Below are positions 46,181 through 59,930 of a stretch of DNA of 64,000 nucleotides, piece after piece. This DNA is from Siphonodentalium dalli. Taxonomy: Eukaryota > Mollusca > Scaphopoda > Gadilida > Siphonodentaliidae. Position numbers and translations under genes: made by a program. The notes beneath the pieces are model-generated. The model was not told the DNA's origin and ran no database searches. It saw nothing but the letters and a program-made list of their open reading frames with translations. Where the stretch lies: positions 172,801,107 to 172,865,106 of the forward strand of contig CP136061.1 in assembly GCA_032622095.1 (NCBI GenBank). Direction: 5' to 3'. Position 1 is the stretch's first letter. Every line of letters starts with the position of its first letter.

Positions 46181-48773
46181 CTGCAAATAAAGAATCCTTA
46201 AGAAAATCACAAAAATCCATACAAACAGTGCACAGTTTATAAAACAGTGCACAGTTTATAAAATGCATACAAACAGTGCACAGTTAATAAAACAGTTTAT
46301 AAAATGCTGGATACACAGGTAACAGTACACTGTAAAATAATATATCTGATTCTCCGACAAAACTGATTCTCTGATATTAGTCCAGCCTTGGGAACTAGCA
46401 TCGGCAATCAGCAGTGCCGAGGCAAAAGCTGATGTTAAATGAATTTGCGTCAGCATTTTTTAGCCGAGGCAAATAAATGATGACATGTTCAATTAGGAAG
46501 CGAAATGGATGTTTGTTGAACTGCTAGCCACATGACATTTGTCCACCAAATCAATTTACTCGCGACTTGTACACATTGACACAATCAGCAAGTGGGGACA
46601 ATATAAAATATAACATGGCAATCCATCTCCAAACAGCTAGTTACGGTTGACAGAGCAAGCAGCACTAACTTGAAAGGAAGTCATTGTGCCACTCGCATGC
46701 GAGCGACATACCAATCGTCTCACAATGTATCCAACTGATACTAGCACTTTGGTGTTTCCGACGAAGTATAGCCAACTTGACAAGCACGTGCTCCGATGTT
46801 TTAAAACTTTTTCGACCATGTATTTCCAAAAGGAAAGAAGCTGATCGTATTTATGATAATATTTAACACATAGTCACAGTAAGCAATAGACTATAGACCT
46901 AGGCCTATACTCATGATGCTTGCTTGTTTATGTCGTCGGTTTGTGCACATATAGTCACTAACATTCTCTGTTTGGCGTACTTTAATAGTTGGAGTACACA
47001 ATAATAGGAAGTTGATATGAGCGAAATAAAAAAACAAGTTTTGCACGGAATGCAATTTGATTATAATAACTGGTCATCATGTCATGTGGTGAAGATTATA
47101 ATTGAATCACCCAGTCCATAAGTGACAGGCATGACTTGACTTTCATTATTTTGTAATTAAAATCTATATTAATTATACACAAATACACGATTACGAAATA
47201 ATCACATATATTACTTTTGGGTATGACGGTATTGGAACACGAGGTGTAGATTTCCAGTTTTGCGCATGCGCACAAATATCTGTGAGACGCCATTTCAACA
47301 TTTGCCAGATTAGAAAAATCTGGCAGCATGGATAAAGCTTCAGAACTAAAAAATGTAGAAGATTTTATTTACAATAGACGGTAGAACTTTCAGCATCGAC
47401 CATTGCGCAAAGTTGGGTGCCTATGACTCACCAATTTTTGTGTCACATACATATTTATTCGCTATTTTAAAACCGGCTTTGAACCTTTGACTCTGTTTAC
47501 GTTTTTCACATTCAGATTGTTACGCCCGGTCCTGATCTATCAATCTATTTTCTGTCAACTTTATGTACCCGGGTGTGCGCTATTGTCTTTGCTGACTTTT
47601 TTAATTTTGGGGCCAGTTATATTAAGTGTCTTGCCGACTCTTTAATAACGTCTGCTGGGCCCAAAACAAATTTTGTCAATGCCTTCTCATTTTCAAGTGA
47701 CTCTGGGGCTTTTGAGGTCAGAATGACGCCTTACTGACTTTTAAGCAACTTTGCTCATTGTCAAAGCTATGGCATATTGTTGATAGCAATTTGCGAGTTC
47801 CTAATTTATGACACCTTTAATACAGTTGTTTTAAACCGATGTCATCTTCGGCATAGCTATTTACATTTTATGAGCTAGCCACTTGCACGTTCACTTGCAA
47901 TCTGCCCTTATCAAGCCGCTCGTTTCGCGGAACGGTTATGATCCCAATGTGCCTTTATGTTGCTTTTGAATGAAACACACCCCTTTTCAGGGAGCAAATT
48001 ACTTTTGAAATTTTGATTAGCAAATAACCTCACATTGACATGATTAATTCGCATTGTTCAAAAATTAAAAAAAATTCATACCAAACTGCATAGCTATTAT
48101 CCAAATTTGGGTAGCATATTGCGATGCGATACCAGTTAATTTGCTCCCTGCCCCTTTTGCCATATGGTGACTTAGAGTTCGCTTACAAACTCCATATCAT
48201 GAGTCCCCAGACTTGGCTTGTAGACAGGGAAATACGTATTGATACATGATTCTGTATGTACAAGTACAATTGCATTTGTGGAATGACTGTCAGTGTGTTT
48301 GATTTGTGGATGTGTGGCATATATTTGTATCATATACAAACTTCACAAAATACTTTATAGCTTTTGATGTCTCTCACCTGCCTTTTAATAGACTTTGATT
48401 TGCCTCCGAGCTTTATTTCTGCTATTTAATCAATACAACTCAACAGGTTAAGGCTATCTGAAATACACATGGGTGTACCGAATAAATCCAGCTTGCCTCA
48501 TATAACCGGCACACATCTAATGGTAAATATTTAATACTTAACCTATTTATTAACTTGTATATTGTAATACGGTTAAAGTCACATGATGGGCTAGCAACTA
48601 TTGGTATGAATAATTATTGTCATTCAGACTACCGACCTACATTCTCGTATTATATCTGGTCGAGCTCATTTGGAACACCTGCTCATTTCCATGCCGCTCT
48701 CACTTATGTTCATGGGACATCGATAGCTATTAATAGACAGGTGAGAGTTTCATCCCCCTATTTTCCATATAGC
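46181..48773. other. Intron of the carboxylase gene with a short tandem repeat
   Basis: 46226-46300 has three imperfect copies of acagtgcacagtttataaa. One NRF-1-like tgcgcatgcgcac lies near 47261. Otherwise there is no gene or element until the gag start at 48774. Confidence 0.5.
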
Positions 48774-49940
48774 ATGGTCCACAAGCGTACACAGAAGAGT
48801 CCTCCACCAGACCCTACTCACCCAGCACGCAAACGGGGATGTCCGTGGAAAGTGCCAACCGCTGTGGTTGACATTCAGCCGCTCGATTTGACAGTGCCTG
48901 CTCGGACTTCCATACCTATATCGTTGCCAGTGTCAACTCCATCCGTGTATACCTGTTCGGTACCTCACCAGCCATTCACTCTATCAGTACGTCCCAGTCC
49001 AGAACCTCGCCAGGCTTTCCTTCAATCTGACACAGCCTCCACTCCAGTGGTCAGCACAGTTCCGATTAACGTGTCGACCCACCAAAAGGCATCAGCCTGG
49101 CCTCAGCCAGGTCTGTCCACTCAGCACCAACCTCGCCTCGTGGTGGAACAGCTTTCTTCAGATTGTCCTTATGACCAGCCAGGTCACCGGAATGAACATT
49201 GGATGTGTGCAGTCTCTCAACCTAATACAATGTCAGCATCCCCTGCAATGCAGGGTCACTCCAACCAAGGTGCATTTGCAATACCATCTGTGCCAATTTT
49301 TCCTGAAGTTGATACATGCAATACCCCTTTAATTGCAGAGCCTTACCTCAATGCAAACAGTTTTGTTTCCACCACCATTCCCCTAGAGGACATTTGGGCA
49401 TAGGACTTTATCGAGTTTTCCAAACCCCTCCCCTCCAATCGTAATTCTCAGGACTACAATGTACAAATAGCCGGATTTGAAACAATCGTCCGATGTTTTC
49501 TTGCTCCACAAAACCCCCTAAGGGTGTTCAAAATATTGGACAGTGGTTTGTGGCTTTCAAGATTTTTATGGCCGTTTACTTGATGAAGCACGGTGATTCA
49601 ACCAGTATCGTCGCACGACAAATGCTAAAATATCAATCAAACATTCGTAACATTGCTACTGAGAAAGGTAATTGGTCCTGGTATGACCGCAAATTCCGTC
49701 GCTTGTGCCACTCGCACAATTGACTTGGAACAAAATACACAACTTAAATACATTATAGAAATTTAATGTTCCACAGAAGCAAAACTCAAATAGACATTTA
49801 ACCGCTCTCATCCTTACCAGTCAGTACCCCGCGGTTACTGCATCCGATTTCATAGTGGGCACCCATGTGGCGGACAATGTCTGTACATCCACACTTGTCC
49901 TATATGTCATAAGAACCATGCTCTTCACACATGTACCACT
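48774..49940 (+). pseudogene. Gag-like protein of a second tyrosine-recombinase retrotransposon
   Basis: A plausible start is MVHKRTQKSPPPDP with basic PARKRGCPWK and a Pro/Ser/Thr-rich stretch. A stop after EDIWA (49403) and frame changes follow. The conserved NIGQWFVAFKIF and WSWYDRKFRRLC blocks occur in a second frame (49493-49723), and the cysteine/histidine array (YCIRFHSGHPC, CLYIHTC, CHKNHALHTC) in a third (about 49830-49940). The same layout as gag of the element at 11396-18857. An upstream extension to 48555 is probably not coding. Confidence 0.75.
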
Positions 49941-50040
49941 TCAAAAAATACAAATACTCAGCCCTTCCGGGCCAATGCCCACCCCAAGCCAGGGCGAAGC
50001 CAACCTGTATCCAAATAAATCCAAGCAGTGTGATGGTCAT

Positions 50041-51040
50041 CCGATTACCCCTATCAAAGTTGAACAACTGAAGATATTGCTCGATGGTTATCCCATTGCC
50101 AAATATAATTACCTTATCACCGGGTTTTCTCACGGATTTAAATTAGGTTATACCGGTCCTCCAGGAACACAAATGTCACATAACCTCCAGTCTGCCCTGG
50201 AGCTATCCACAGTTGTTGATACAAAACTGGCCAACGAACTTCTTGCAGGTCGAGTTGTAGGGCCTTTTGACACTCCACCTCTGCAACACTTTCAGGTTTC
50301 CCCCATTAGGTTTGGTCCCGAAGAAAAAACCTGGGAAATATCGCATAATATATCATCTTTCATTTCAGTCCAGTTCCTACGTCAACGATGGCATTTCCAC
50401 ATGTAACTCAACAGTTAAATACGCCACAGTTTATGATGCTATCTGTCTTATAAAATCAGTAGGCAAGGGCAGTTTCTGCTCAAGAACGGATGTTAAAAAT
50501 GCGTTTAAGTGCATCGGGGTACATCATGAAGACCATAACCTCCTGGGTTTCCGTTGGCGTGACCAATTTTACTATGACCGAACCCTCCCCATGGAGGCAT
50601 CCAGTTCATGTTTAATATTTGAACGATTTAGCACAGCTCTCGAATGGGTAGCTGTCAATAAACTTGGTATCTCCAGAGTAACCCATGTTTTGGATGACAT
50701 ATTCATAGTTCAGGCTGCAGAAGAACTGTGCCATAAATCATTGGAAAGCTTTTTGGGGATGTGCAAATTTCTTGGGGTACCTATGGCTCCAGAAAAAACG
50801 TTCCAACCCAGTCAGGTTATGATATTTTTGGGTGTTGAATTAGACACTATTATAATGGAGGCCCGTCTCCCTTTGCACAAGATTTTAGACTGTCAGACTC
50901 GCATACAAAACCTGTTGTGGGGTGAAGAAAACAACACTGCAGGAGCTTCAAAGTATAATATGGGTGCTAAATTTTGCTTGTTCAGTGGTATTACCGGAAC
51001 GTGTGTTCTTAAGACGCCTCATTAATTTGACCCTTCACAT
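50041..51040 (+). pseudogene. Reverse transcriptase of the second YR retrotransposon
   Basis: Starts near YLITGFSHGFKLGY. A frame change at about 50290 leads into LGLVPKKKPGKYRIIYHLS. Motif A is RTDVKNAFK with its aspartate intact. Further blocks are MEASSSCLIFERFS, the VLDDIF box (the YxDD equivalent, with V at the first position) and FLGVELDTI. It is better preserved at the active site than the copy at 14.3-15.2 kb, but frameshifted at its N-terminal side and again near 50990. Confidence 0.85.
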
Positions 51041-51103
51041 AACTAAGCCCAATCACAGAATCCATCTTAATAAACAAACACAAGTGCACCGCTGGGCGGA
51101 GGT

Positions 51104-51446
51104 AACGCCCCCGACTGTACAATCAGAGAGGATTTTTCTTATTTTTGTGCAAAACCAAAAAAAATTTCTAAGTCCAAAAAGGGGCGTAACTCTGGAAAAA
51201 ATGGGCGGATGAAACCACGGCTATGGGGAAATCTTGTCCCCCCGGCTGGTCTATTAGCATACCAAAGATCAACTGAATTGAGTTAGCGAAACCAAAGTTA
51301 TGAGTTGAAACGTTCATACAGACGGAAGGTCGGACGAATGGAAGAACGGAGGGCTCCACTATATACCCCCAAATCTCCATCGGATATCGGGGGCATAATA
51401 AGCTGACCTACAGATTTGGCTTACATTTTTAACCAATTTCAATTGC
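51104..51446 (+). mobile_element. Small hairpin-ended element within the second YR retrotransposon
   Basis: Separates the RT connection region from RNase H. It has one ggggcgtaactctgg unit, a short GACGGAAGG-type run and the end hairpin atacccccaaat...atatcgggggcata (51362-51395). aacgcccccgac on the left is complementary to the right end. Boundaries are approximate. Confidence 0.6.
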
Positions 51447-51860
51447 AGAACCTTTTTCTTAGATGAATGTTGGCTCAGTACCGACAAACTACAGTTGTAC
51501 ACCGATTCCGCTCCAATTGGTTTCGGCGCAATTTTCAAAGTTAAATGGTTCTATGGTGCTTTTCCATTAGAAACTGCCTACCATATTTCAATTCTAGAGC
51601 TTTACCCTATAGTAGTAGCCCTTTCCATATGGGGACCAGACATAGCGAATAAAAGTATCATCTTCAATGGTGACAATGAAGCAGTAGTTACAATTATCAA
51701 CCAACAAACATGCAAGGATGTCAATTTGTTAACACTTCTGCGTGGTCTCATTTTGTTATCCCTCAAGTATAACATTCTTATCCGAGCTTGCCACATTCCA
51801 GGGAAATCTAATGTTTTGCCTAACATGCTTTCTCGCCAACAGGTAGACAAATTTCAAGAG
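51447..51860 (+). pseudogene. RNase H of the second YR retrotransposon
   Basis: LYTDSAPIGFGAIF (first Asp), ISILELYPIVVAL (Glu), FNGDNEAVVTIINQQT (second Asp) and a final LPNMLSRQ block. These are the four expected regions in one long frame from 51495. Compare the damaged counterpart at 13613-14257. Confidence 0.82.
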
Positions 51861-51899
51861 ACAGCTCCATGGATGTCACCGGAGCCAGAGCCAGTGCCA

Positions 51900-52725
51900 C
51901 CCGACTTACATCTCCAATGCTTACTGGAATTGTGCACCAGCCACATTCAAACTATACAAGAAAGTCTGGGGCTTATATCAATCATATTGCTACGACCTCA
52001 ACGTCAACGCAACACTGCCTATCAGCCTAAATAACATATTGCAATTTGTAGCATATCTGTTTCATCATAGTTATGGCCACAAATCTGTACAAACATTTTT
52101 ATCAGCCTTAGCATTTTATCATAAATCAAGAGGATTCCCAGACCCCACCACCCATTTCTTGGTGAAGAAAATCCTGATGGGAATATGCCGACTTAAGATA
52201 TCTTCGGACGTGCGTTTGCCAATAACTCGCAATTTATTGACCCGACTTATTGACACATTAACTTACTGTCTCTTACCTTATTGTTTCAGTGTTTTTTCTC
52301 ATTGGCTTTTTTCGCACTACCTCGTGTTGGTGAATTGTGCATCACAAATAATTCACAAATTGACGAAGTCCTGCTATTCCAGGACGTATCATTCACGGAC
52401 ATGGGAGCGTCTATATGCTTTTGCAACTTCAAGCATAACCCATCTGGGCTACCTCACTACATACATTTACGGCATCAACTTCCAATTTCAAACTGCCCCA
52501 TTCACCTACTCTATCGGTTTGTCCAACAACGCGGTACAGCAGCAGGCCCTCTGTTTATTACTAAATCCAGTAAACCTGTATTAAAGCCGTAAAGAATTTG
52601 ACAATTGCTTACACCGGGCCTTATCCTTCTGCAATTTGGATCCATCTGTATATAAGGGCGATAGTTTCTGTATCGGGGGATGTTCAGAGGCCGCCGACCG
52701 CGGTTTTTCAGATGCACAAATTCGT
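51900..52725 (+). pseudogene. Tyrosine recombinase of the second YR retrotransposon, truncated
   Basis: The core-binding part contains VQTFLSALAFYHKSRGFPDP and KISSDVRLPIT. After a frame change near 52280 it continues FALPRVGELCI with the first catalytic arginine, then a region with HNPSGLPHYIHL. The second catalytic box should read HSFRIG (as at 12.9 kb), but here the sequence is DSFCIGGCSEAADRGFSDAQ, so both His and Arg are replaced. The tyrosine region is absent because the element stops at about 52725. Confidence 0.8.
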
Positions 52726-52726
52726 C

Positions 52727-52862
52727 AGATAAATGACAAATTTTATAATGATCCGACCAATGGTATGACCAGTAGCCCGTGCTAAAGGAAATTGTTGACT
52801 AATCACACGCGCATGCACACACACACACGGACGACAGATACCAAAGTAAAGTTGAGCTAATA
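52727..52862 (+). repeat. Fragment of the 'ccaagatggctgcc' tandem family with (AC)n end
   Basis: tgacaaattttataatgatc, gtagcccgtgctaaaggaaa and acacacacacggacgac match the 3' part of the element ending near 34603. Confidence 0.75.
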
Positions 52863-54169
52863 ATTGGCCTTTGGTCAATTTGCCCACTGACAGTGCGGAC
52901 ATTGGTTAAACAAGGTTTCCATGACCCATGATGACCTTGAATAAAGGAGTTTGAACTGCATGGCACACTAATATTGTAAAGTTGGTACAGGTCGATGAAA
53001 GTGCCAAATATCGGATCCCAAGGTGGTGTGGATTGGCTAAGTACAGAATTTTGTATCCATATAAAGGAAAGCAACTCTATGTTGGCAATCAATCTCTACC
53101 AAATAGCACCAGTCATACTTCCTTTCTTACAGAGTCATCAAGGGAGGTAAACCCTGCATGGAGTTTGGTTGTCGTTATGGATATATTTCGAGCCTAAAAC
53201 GTTTGTGATTTCTGTAATTATTACGAATAGTGCCAGTGTGACTCTATATATTGTCAATTTAAATATTATTCTGCTTATTATGGATCTGATTAATGTTTTA
53301 ATACACAAACATGCACACTAAAGGACTTCTGAGTCAATAACACAAAATAACTAGAGGTGTGAATGTCCCAATGGGACTAAGGATACCCCCCCCCCCCCCC
53401 CCCCCCCCCCCGTGTTTTTGAAATAAGATGTTTCACATGTCAGTAAACATTTAGTTAAAATAATAAAATAACAGTTCCCATTGCAGGTGCACAACCCTAA
53501 CCCTAATCTTAACCCTATTACCGAACGATCGGCAGATGTTTAACCCATACCTTGGCGACAGCGATGAGCTATTTTCATATATCCTTACCCCATCCTTTTC
53601 ATGAGTGCAAATCTTTAAACAATTCACACCTTACTATTAATTCACAAGTGAAATCACACTTATCGGGCACCTTGCTCACATTAACACAATGTTAACACAG
53701 ACGCGGCTTTAATTTCAACCTATTAGTGACTCCAACACAGATACATATATGTCTTATAGAGTTATAAAGTTAATTAAGCTCAATCCATAGTCGGAGAGAA
53801 GCTCCATAGCTGTTAAATATCAAATAGTTATGAAATTAGGTAGACAAACATCATAGCAACTCAATTAATCTACTTATTACTTTGGAACATGAGACATAAC
53901 ATTGTGTGTTTCTTTTTAGCATCATTGCTATTTTGTGTTCATTTTATTTTGTGTCAGCTGCATATTAAAAATTCATAGTAACCTATTAATATTTCACCAC
54001 TAAAAAAACAATCAATAACTGATCAACTATAGAAGGGATGTATAGACCAGGATATAAAATATGATTGCTAATGATTGGATATAAATGTTAATTTTCTTCT
54101 AATTTGATCATTGGAAAGATATGTTAGTAAACAGTTTAAATATAATTGAAGTTAAGGTTAATATTTTCA
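52863..54169. other. Intronic sequence with C-run and telomere-like stretch
   Basis: 53386-53411 is 26 consecutive C. 53494-53516 has ccctaaccctaatcttaacc. 53519-53580 matches the left end of the tandem-core family at 37296. Nothing else is recognised. Confidence 0.6.
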
Positions 54170-56098
54170 AAACGATTCGATCGATACCAAAATATATACA
54201 TGTGAAGAATGTGTCATGATTATCACAGATGTGATTATTTATAGAGTGATCATGCAAAAAATATTTAGCTATCACATTGTGTCAACAGAATTGGTGAAGG
54301 ATGTTAATATATTTAAGCAAATAAACCAAATGACCCTCACTATGCAGGTAAGAGGTGTGTTATCATAAACTGTGCCAGAACTATAAACATAATTAATGGA
54401 AATATTTGAGTTATCAAATCGGATAGTAAGGAATTAATCTTACCCAAACTAATGAACTGATAAACACAGAGTAGTCAACAAAAAGAATGGAATTTAGAAA
54501 CCCATACAATAAGTCAGTCTCAAGAATCCCAGCACTGTTAATATTATCCTGTAGCCCAAATGCAATTGAGGGAATTTCAAAATAAGACATATCCTCTAAT
54601 GATGAACCTGGCTCAAAGTTAAAGTGATAACTTAATATATGTCTATCAGATAAATAGACAGAACACAACGCGCATCTTAATCGAGAATCTTTTATCGAAT
54701 GAGTTGCGGATGGCGCAAGGATATATTTCGCGAGAGCGTAGCTCGAGTGAAATATAAATATGCGCCGTCCGCAACGAGTTCGATAAAAGATTCGAGATTA
54801 TGATGCAAGTTGTGTTCTGTATTTATTCTACACCGTTTAGTCAGATAAGTTCAATCCATGAGTGTCACCTCTATTGTTACTATAGCTACCTTTATTGTGA
54901 TTTAAGTCTGACAAATAACCAGTAGTTATGGGGGGATCACCGGAAGGGGATGATCGACGTAATGTACGTCATCTTTCTTGGCGACAACATCAACAAGAAT
55001 AGTTCCGGCTTGTATTCCACTAGAGGTATACACTTATATGTATTCAATGGCTGGGATTCCGTTGAATACGTGTGCCTCACGTCAATGGGTGTGGAATAAT
55101 ATGAGTCTATCGAATGGGTTAATTTTAATCCCAAATCCATGCAAGTTAAAAGTGGATCACCATCAACATGGACATAGAATTGGAGAATGATCAAATAAAA
55201 GACATCAGAAGACCATATCATGTGTGCAGAGGGTTAATCATTTTCAATGACATCATATGATGGAACTAAGGAATTGGTGTATTAATTATTTTCTAAGTTA
55301 TGACAACAGTATCTCTGTAAACAATAATGCCATGAACTGCATGGATTCAACAGAATTGGAATAAAGAGTCTGTAATCAATCACAGTTTGACAGTTGTTTA
55401 TAATTATGCAGCCACCAGTGGTGCTATCAGGTCACTGTGTCCAAAGCAATAAATTATCTCCTTCCAATAACACAGGTGTGTGTTGTGTCTTGTTCTATTC
55501 ATATTTAATAGTGCATGGAAAAGAGGTATGAATAATAAAGGGCCATAACTCTGTTAAAATATACTGGATCAAACCAATATTCGCATTTGATCTGTATTTA
55601 GGGGTCACAAATTCACAGATGAAAAATGTTTGAGTCATCCTGGCTTGGATGAATTCTATTTAAAAACAAGAGTGGAAAGGGTTAACTAAACAATACCAAA
55701 ATCCATACAGATGAAGAACGTGCTAAGAAAGACTTAGGTAAGAAATATGAGGCAGATCAGAAGAAATATGTTCAATTTATTGGATTGGATAGCATATGTG
55801 TGAAGGGTTAATTATTTTCTAAACTTATCAACTAATTGATACCAAAAACTATACAGGTGAGGGGTGTGTCATCATAAACCTACATATCAGATATGAAAAC
55901 AATCAGACAAAAAATACTTTGGTTACAGCATCGGATAGCTCATGCCTATGTGCGGATGCAAAGTGTTAATAATTTCTAAACCGATCAACCAATCGATACC
56001 AAAAACTATACAGGTGAGGAGTGTGTTATCATAAACATGCACATAAAATTTGAACACGATCCGATAGAAAATATTCGAGTAATTGAATCGGATAGCAA
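54170..56098 (+). repeat. Degenerate tandem region, about 157-bp unit
   Basis: Units with gataccaaaaactatacagg, gtgtgtcatcataaac and gcatcggatag recur with a 157-bp step at 55841 and 55998, and more diverged copies at 54180-54400 and 55690. Minus-strand frames at 54414-54668, 54937-55221 and 55923-56198 come from this repeat. Confidence 0.6.
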
Positions 56099-56960
56099 CC
56101 CTTATATTTTCTAAGTGTACACTTTCATTGTAAGTGTAGTTCAGGTATACACTTATAGTACGCTTTTGTTTTTTTAATTCAGTACACTTGTACCACACTC
56201 ACTTTTTTCGAAATGTACACTTATTTCGTAAGTGTAGTGTAAGTGTTGTAATAAGTGTACACTTGCTCTACACTTTTGAGACTTTGAAAATCTTTGGGCA
56301 TGCTGCCCACACTTAGAGGTCATCTCAAAACTACTATCGGGATCCCGATAGATATCCCGATAGGATTCCGATAACTCAAAACTATCTTCTAAATTTCCCG
56401 ATAGATTCCGATAGAGCGGTCACCATTTCCCGAAAATATTCCGATACCGCATCTAAATATTCCGATAACGCGCTGATTTCCCGAAAATTTCCCGAAAGTA
56501 ACGTAGCGTATTACCAACTTTCCGATAATTTACCCATTTATTTCAAGAACAATTAGGCCTATGTCTGTTTTGATAATCGACGAATCGAGCATGTTTGTTT
56601 ATGTTTCCGGTTCTATTTGTTGTCATTACTTTTGGATTCGTCCACAGCCTCCTTCGTAAGCATATTTTTATTGGGGTGGAAGCTTGTTTAAAAGAATTAA
56701 AACTCTACACGTTTCAAGTTTTGATTCCAAGTTATTAAATCGTCCATTGAATTCTTTTTGCATATTATTCATACAGCACATATCTCCTAGAAACGCTCTG
56801 AAGGAAACATAAAAAGAAATGGTTTCATACAGGTAGTATCCCTTCAACACTAGCAATAGACTGTTCCAAAGTAAACGTGATAAAAAATTGAAATATATAT
56901 TTGATAAAACTCTTTTGGCCATAGAAATGGATTAGTACCCGAATAAATTATGTTGTTAAA

Positions 56961-57910
56961 GCGCATTGACAAATACATAATCTTGAGTATATTCTCCACA
57001 CTATAATCGAAAAATACAAAGGAATGGACACATGATTCAATCAAAATTGTTTATTTAAAAAACACTCCCGCTAAGAAACCCCCACTGATGACGTGCGCAA
57101 AAAATATGTACCAACAGTAAACATGTGTTGGAAATTGGGGCGCACAATGGGGACTCATTTATCATGGCTATATCTATTACCCATTCGGTAATTCATAAAT
57201 GACATTCATTGCAAATTCAAACAGAATATATCTTAGATTTAGTATTACATGTAGTATCAATTGACCATTTATCGAATGTTGTCATTGAACTTATTGATCA
57301 GCTGATGACGATGAAAAAATCTAGGAACCTTGTCGACGTCATAGCAGCAATGATAAAATAAAGTAGCACAAATTTAATGTGCATCGGCCGTTTTGTTCTC
57401 TCGTTTGATTAATAACATTATTATTCTGCGCGCATTGACAATTACATAATCTTGAGTATATTCTCCACAATGTAATCTAAAAATACAAAGGAATGGACAC
57501 ATGATTCAATCCAAATGGTTTATTTAAAAAACACTCCCGCCAAAAAAGATCAAGAAACGCCCACTGATAACGAGCGCAGAAATTTGTACCTGCGAACACG
57601 AACACGTGATGTTGGAATGTGGGGCGCACAATGGGGACTGTCATCTATCATGGCTGTAACTATTAGTCATTCGGTAATAAATAAATGACATTCATTGCAA
57701 ATTCAAACATAATATATCTTAGATTTAGTGTTAATAGTATCAATTGACCATTTATCGAGTGTTTCCATTGAACTTATTGATCAGCTGATGACAACGAAAA
57801 CACATCGGAACCTTGCCGACGTCAGCGCAACAATAATAAAATACTGTATAGCACAAATGTGCATCGATCGGCCGTTTTGTTCTCTCGTTTGATTAATAAA
57901 ATTATTATTC
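56961..57910 (+). repeat. 469-bp tandem duplication inside the Harbinger-like element
   Basis: gcgcattgacaaatacataa at 56961 recurs at 57430 (469 bp later), and similarity continues for the full length to about 57910 with small indels. Confidence 0.85.
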
Positions 57911-59930
57911 TCCGCGCATTAACACTGCCAAATACTCAAGTAAATTGGCCATATCATGATGTGAAAAATCAAAGAAATGACATTGTATAACATTAGTTAC
58001 TTTTATTTGAACACAAGAGTTCACGAGACAAATGCGGCTATTTTAAATTGAATGTGCGCAAATCAATTCCGAATAGTGCTGCATTACCACGAATTACTTA
58101 TCGGAACTGTCTTGTCATTTTATATTGAATATGATTGCTCAAAATTTCACTAAGAGAAAGCACTTTCTCGATCGTAAGATACAATGTAGGCACGAAAGAA
58201 TTGTTTAATTTATTAATTGCACAAGATATGTGCGGTGCGAATGTATTGACTGCAATGTCAAGGTCAAAAACCGGTGCGTTGTAAATTGAAGTAAACAAAA
58301 AAACACGTGCGTTGTAATCGATGGCACATGTTGACTAGTTTGGACTAATAATGCAGTCAATTGTAACTGAATTTACACGTAACTATCCAAGAGTTGATAG
58401 GCCACTTGATGATTTATTTGATGTTTCATTTCACCACGTAGCCATGGCTTAAAACATTAATAAATCACTCAATTTCGTGATATGGTTTTCCGACAGAGAA
58501 ATTGAAACTGAAAGTCACATTGATCTGTTGATAAAACAAAACTTACCTTTCGTTTGTTTATTACATTTATTGTTATAAAATATAAATATAAAACCTACTA
58601 AATATTCACCATACTATCGTGCTTGGGGAGGGGGATTCACAACTCTGAATTTTTTTTTACTCCCAGTCCCCATCCATATAGATGAACATAATTTCATAAA
58701 TCAGGAGCCACATAACATTTAGTAATAATACATGTTTTTCCCCAAAAACTTTGACGTCACCAGAAAGTTCTGTTGGCTGGAGGTAATATTACTGTTGGGT
58801 AAATGGTTAATATCGAAAGTAAACTAAATAAAAGTTAGCAAGACATCTTTTTGAAAGAAAAAAATGACGAAATATAGGAGCAGGCCTACTACAAATAAAT
58901 CGCATCGTGTTACCTTGACCTTGATGATGCAATCGTGAAATTCGACACTGTCAACATAATTAGGCTATGTTCAACTTATCGAAATAATCAATGCAGCATT
59001 ATAATTAGTAGTAATTACAGAAAACGAAATTAATGTAAAATATGAAAAGCAGCCCATGCACACATTTAATTGTCAGTTAAATGTTATGATTACTTCGCGT
59101 ATTTATAACCTTTGCACTGCAGATTTGCATGGAATTTTCCATTCATATTTGCACACGCTCTTTATTTACCATATTACGATTCATGAAAAAGTATGGAATA
59201 TTACTGCTAAATGTTGCTAAAACTTTACATGTACAGCAGGAGACAACCGCCCCCCCCCCCCATATGTCATGTTTCGAATTTCTATAGCCTACTCTTGACT
59301 AAAGGGTAGAGAACCGAGTAGATATTCATGGCGTGTATGATCGATCTACCCCCCCCCAATGCCACGTGTGTTGTTCCCAGAAACGTAAATATTGATGACC
59401 CCAATTCCGGGAATCGGGCTAAAAATAGAACATACGACATCTCGTGTTAAGACTGCACTTGATTGTGCATGCATTAATTGTGTCGTCGGCGATTCGCGAT
59501 TAAATACAAATCTTTTACATTTGCCATAATATATGTATTTCTTTATTTCCTCCATATTTAAAAGTCGGATGTATTTAAACATATTACAAACACAATTAAG
59601 CTTTGAAGATAGTAGCCGCAACGCCGAAATAAATCTTAGAATTTAATCAATTGATGGATCTGTTCTATTTTTAGAAAGTGAAAGTAGCCACTTGCATTAA
59701 GGCCTACTATACATATTTGGGTATGCTCCCCGTGAATTTATTTATTGATTTTGAAGATTTCCCGATGGGTGGGGTGTATTGTCCAGGTAAAATACCGATA
59801 TTGTACGTAGCACCCACTGATCACCACAGTATAACATATAATAGTGTCCCCTGATACTTTAAAACTTTATACTAACGATTTCTCATATTAGGAAACTATT
59901 AAATCAATAATAAAGATAGGCCTATAAAAC
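57911..59930. other. Interior of the Harbinger-like element, no coding sequence recognised
   Basis: Only short frames without known domains. C-runs occur at about 59249-59260 and 59349-59356. Confidence 0.45.

Larger units (their letters stand above)
48774..52725 (+). mobile_element. Second Ngaro/DIRS-type retrotransposon, decayed and 3'-truncated
   Basis: Plus-strand order is gag, RT, RNase H, tyrosine recombinase, matching the element at 11396-18857. No SGNH ORF and no split repeats are found. The recombinase is cut off at about 52725, where a tandem-core family fragment begins. A small hairpin-ended element interrupts it between RT and RNase H. It is antisense to the host gene. Confidence 0.82.

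Noticed and set aside
51105-51425. Intron within the YR retrotransposon between RT and RNase H
   Set aside because: The block matches a hairpin-ended interspersed repeat, and other DIRS-order elements have no intron there.
53494-53516. Telomeric CCCTAA stretch as a chromosome-end relic
   Set aside because: Only two or three imperfect copies beside a 26-bp C-run; too short to mean anything.
54414-55221. Minus-strand frames that could be host exons
   Set aside because: They sit on the degenerate ~157-bp tandem repeat and share phrases with each other; no splice-site or family match.
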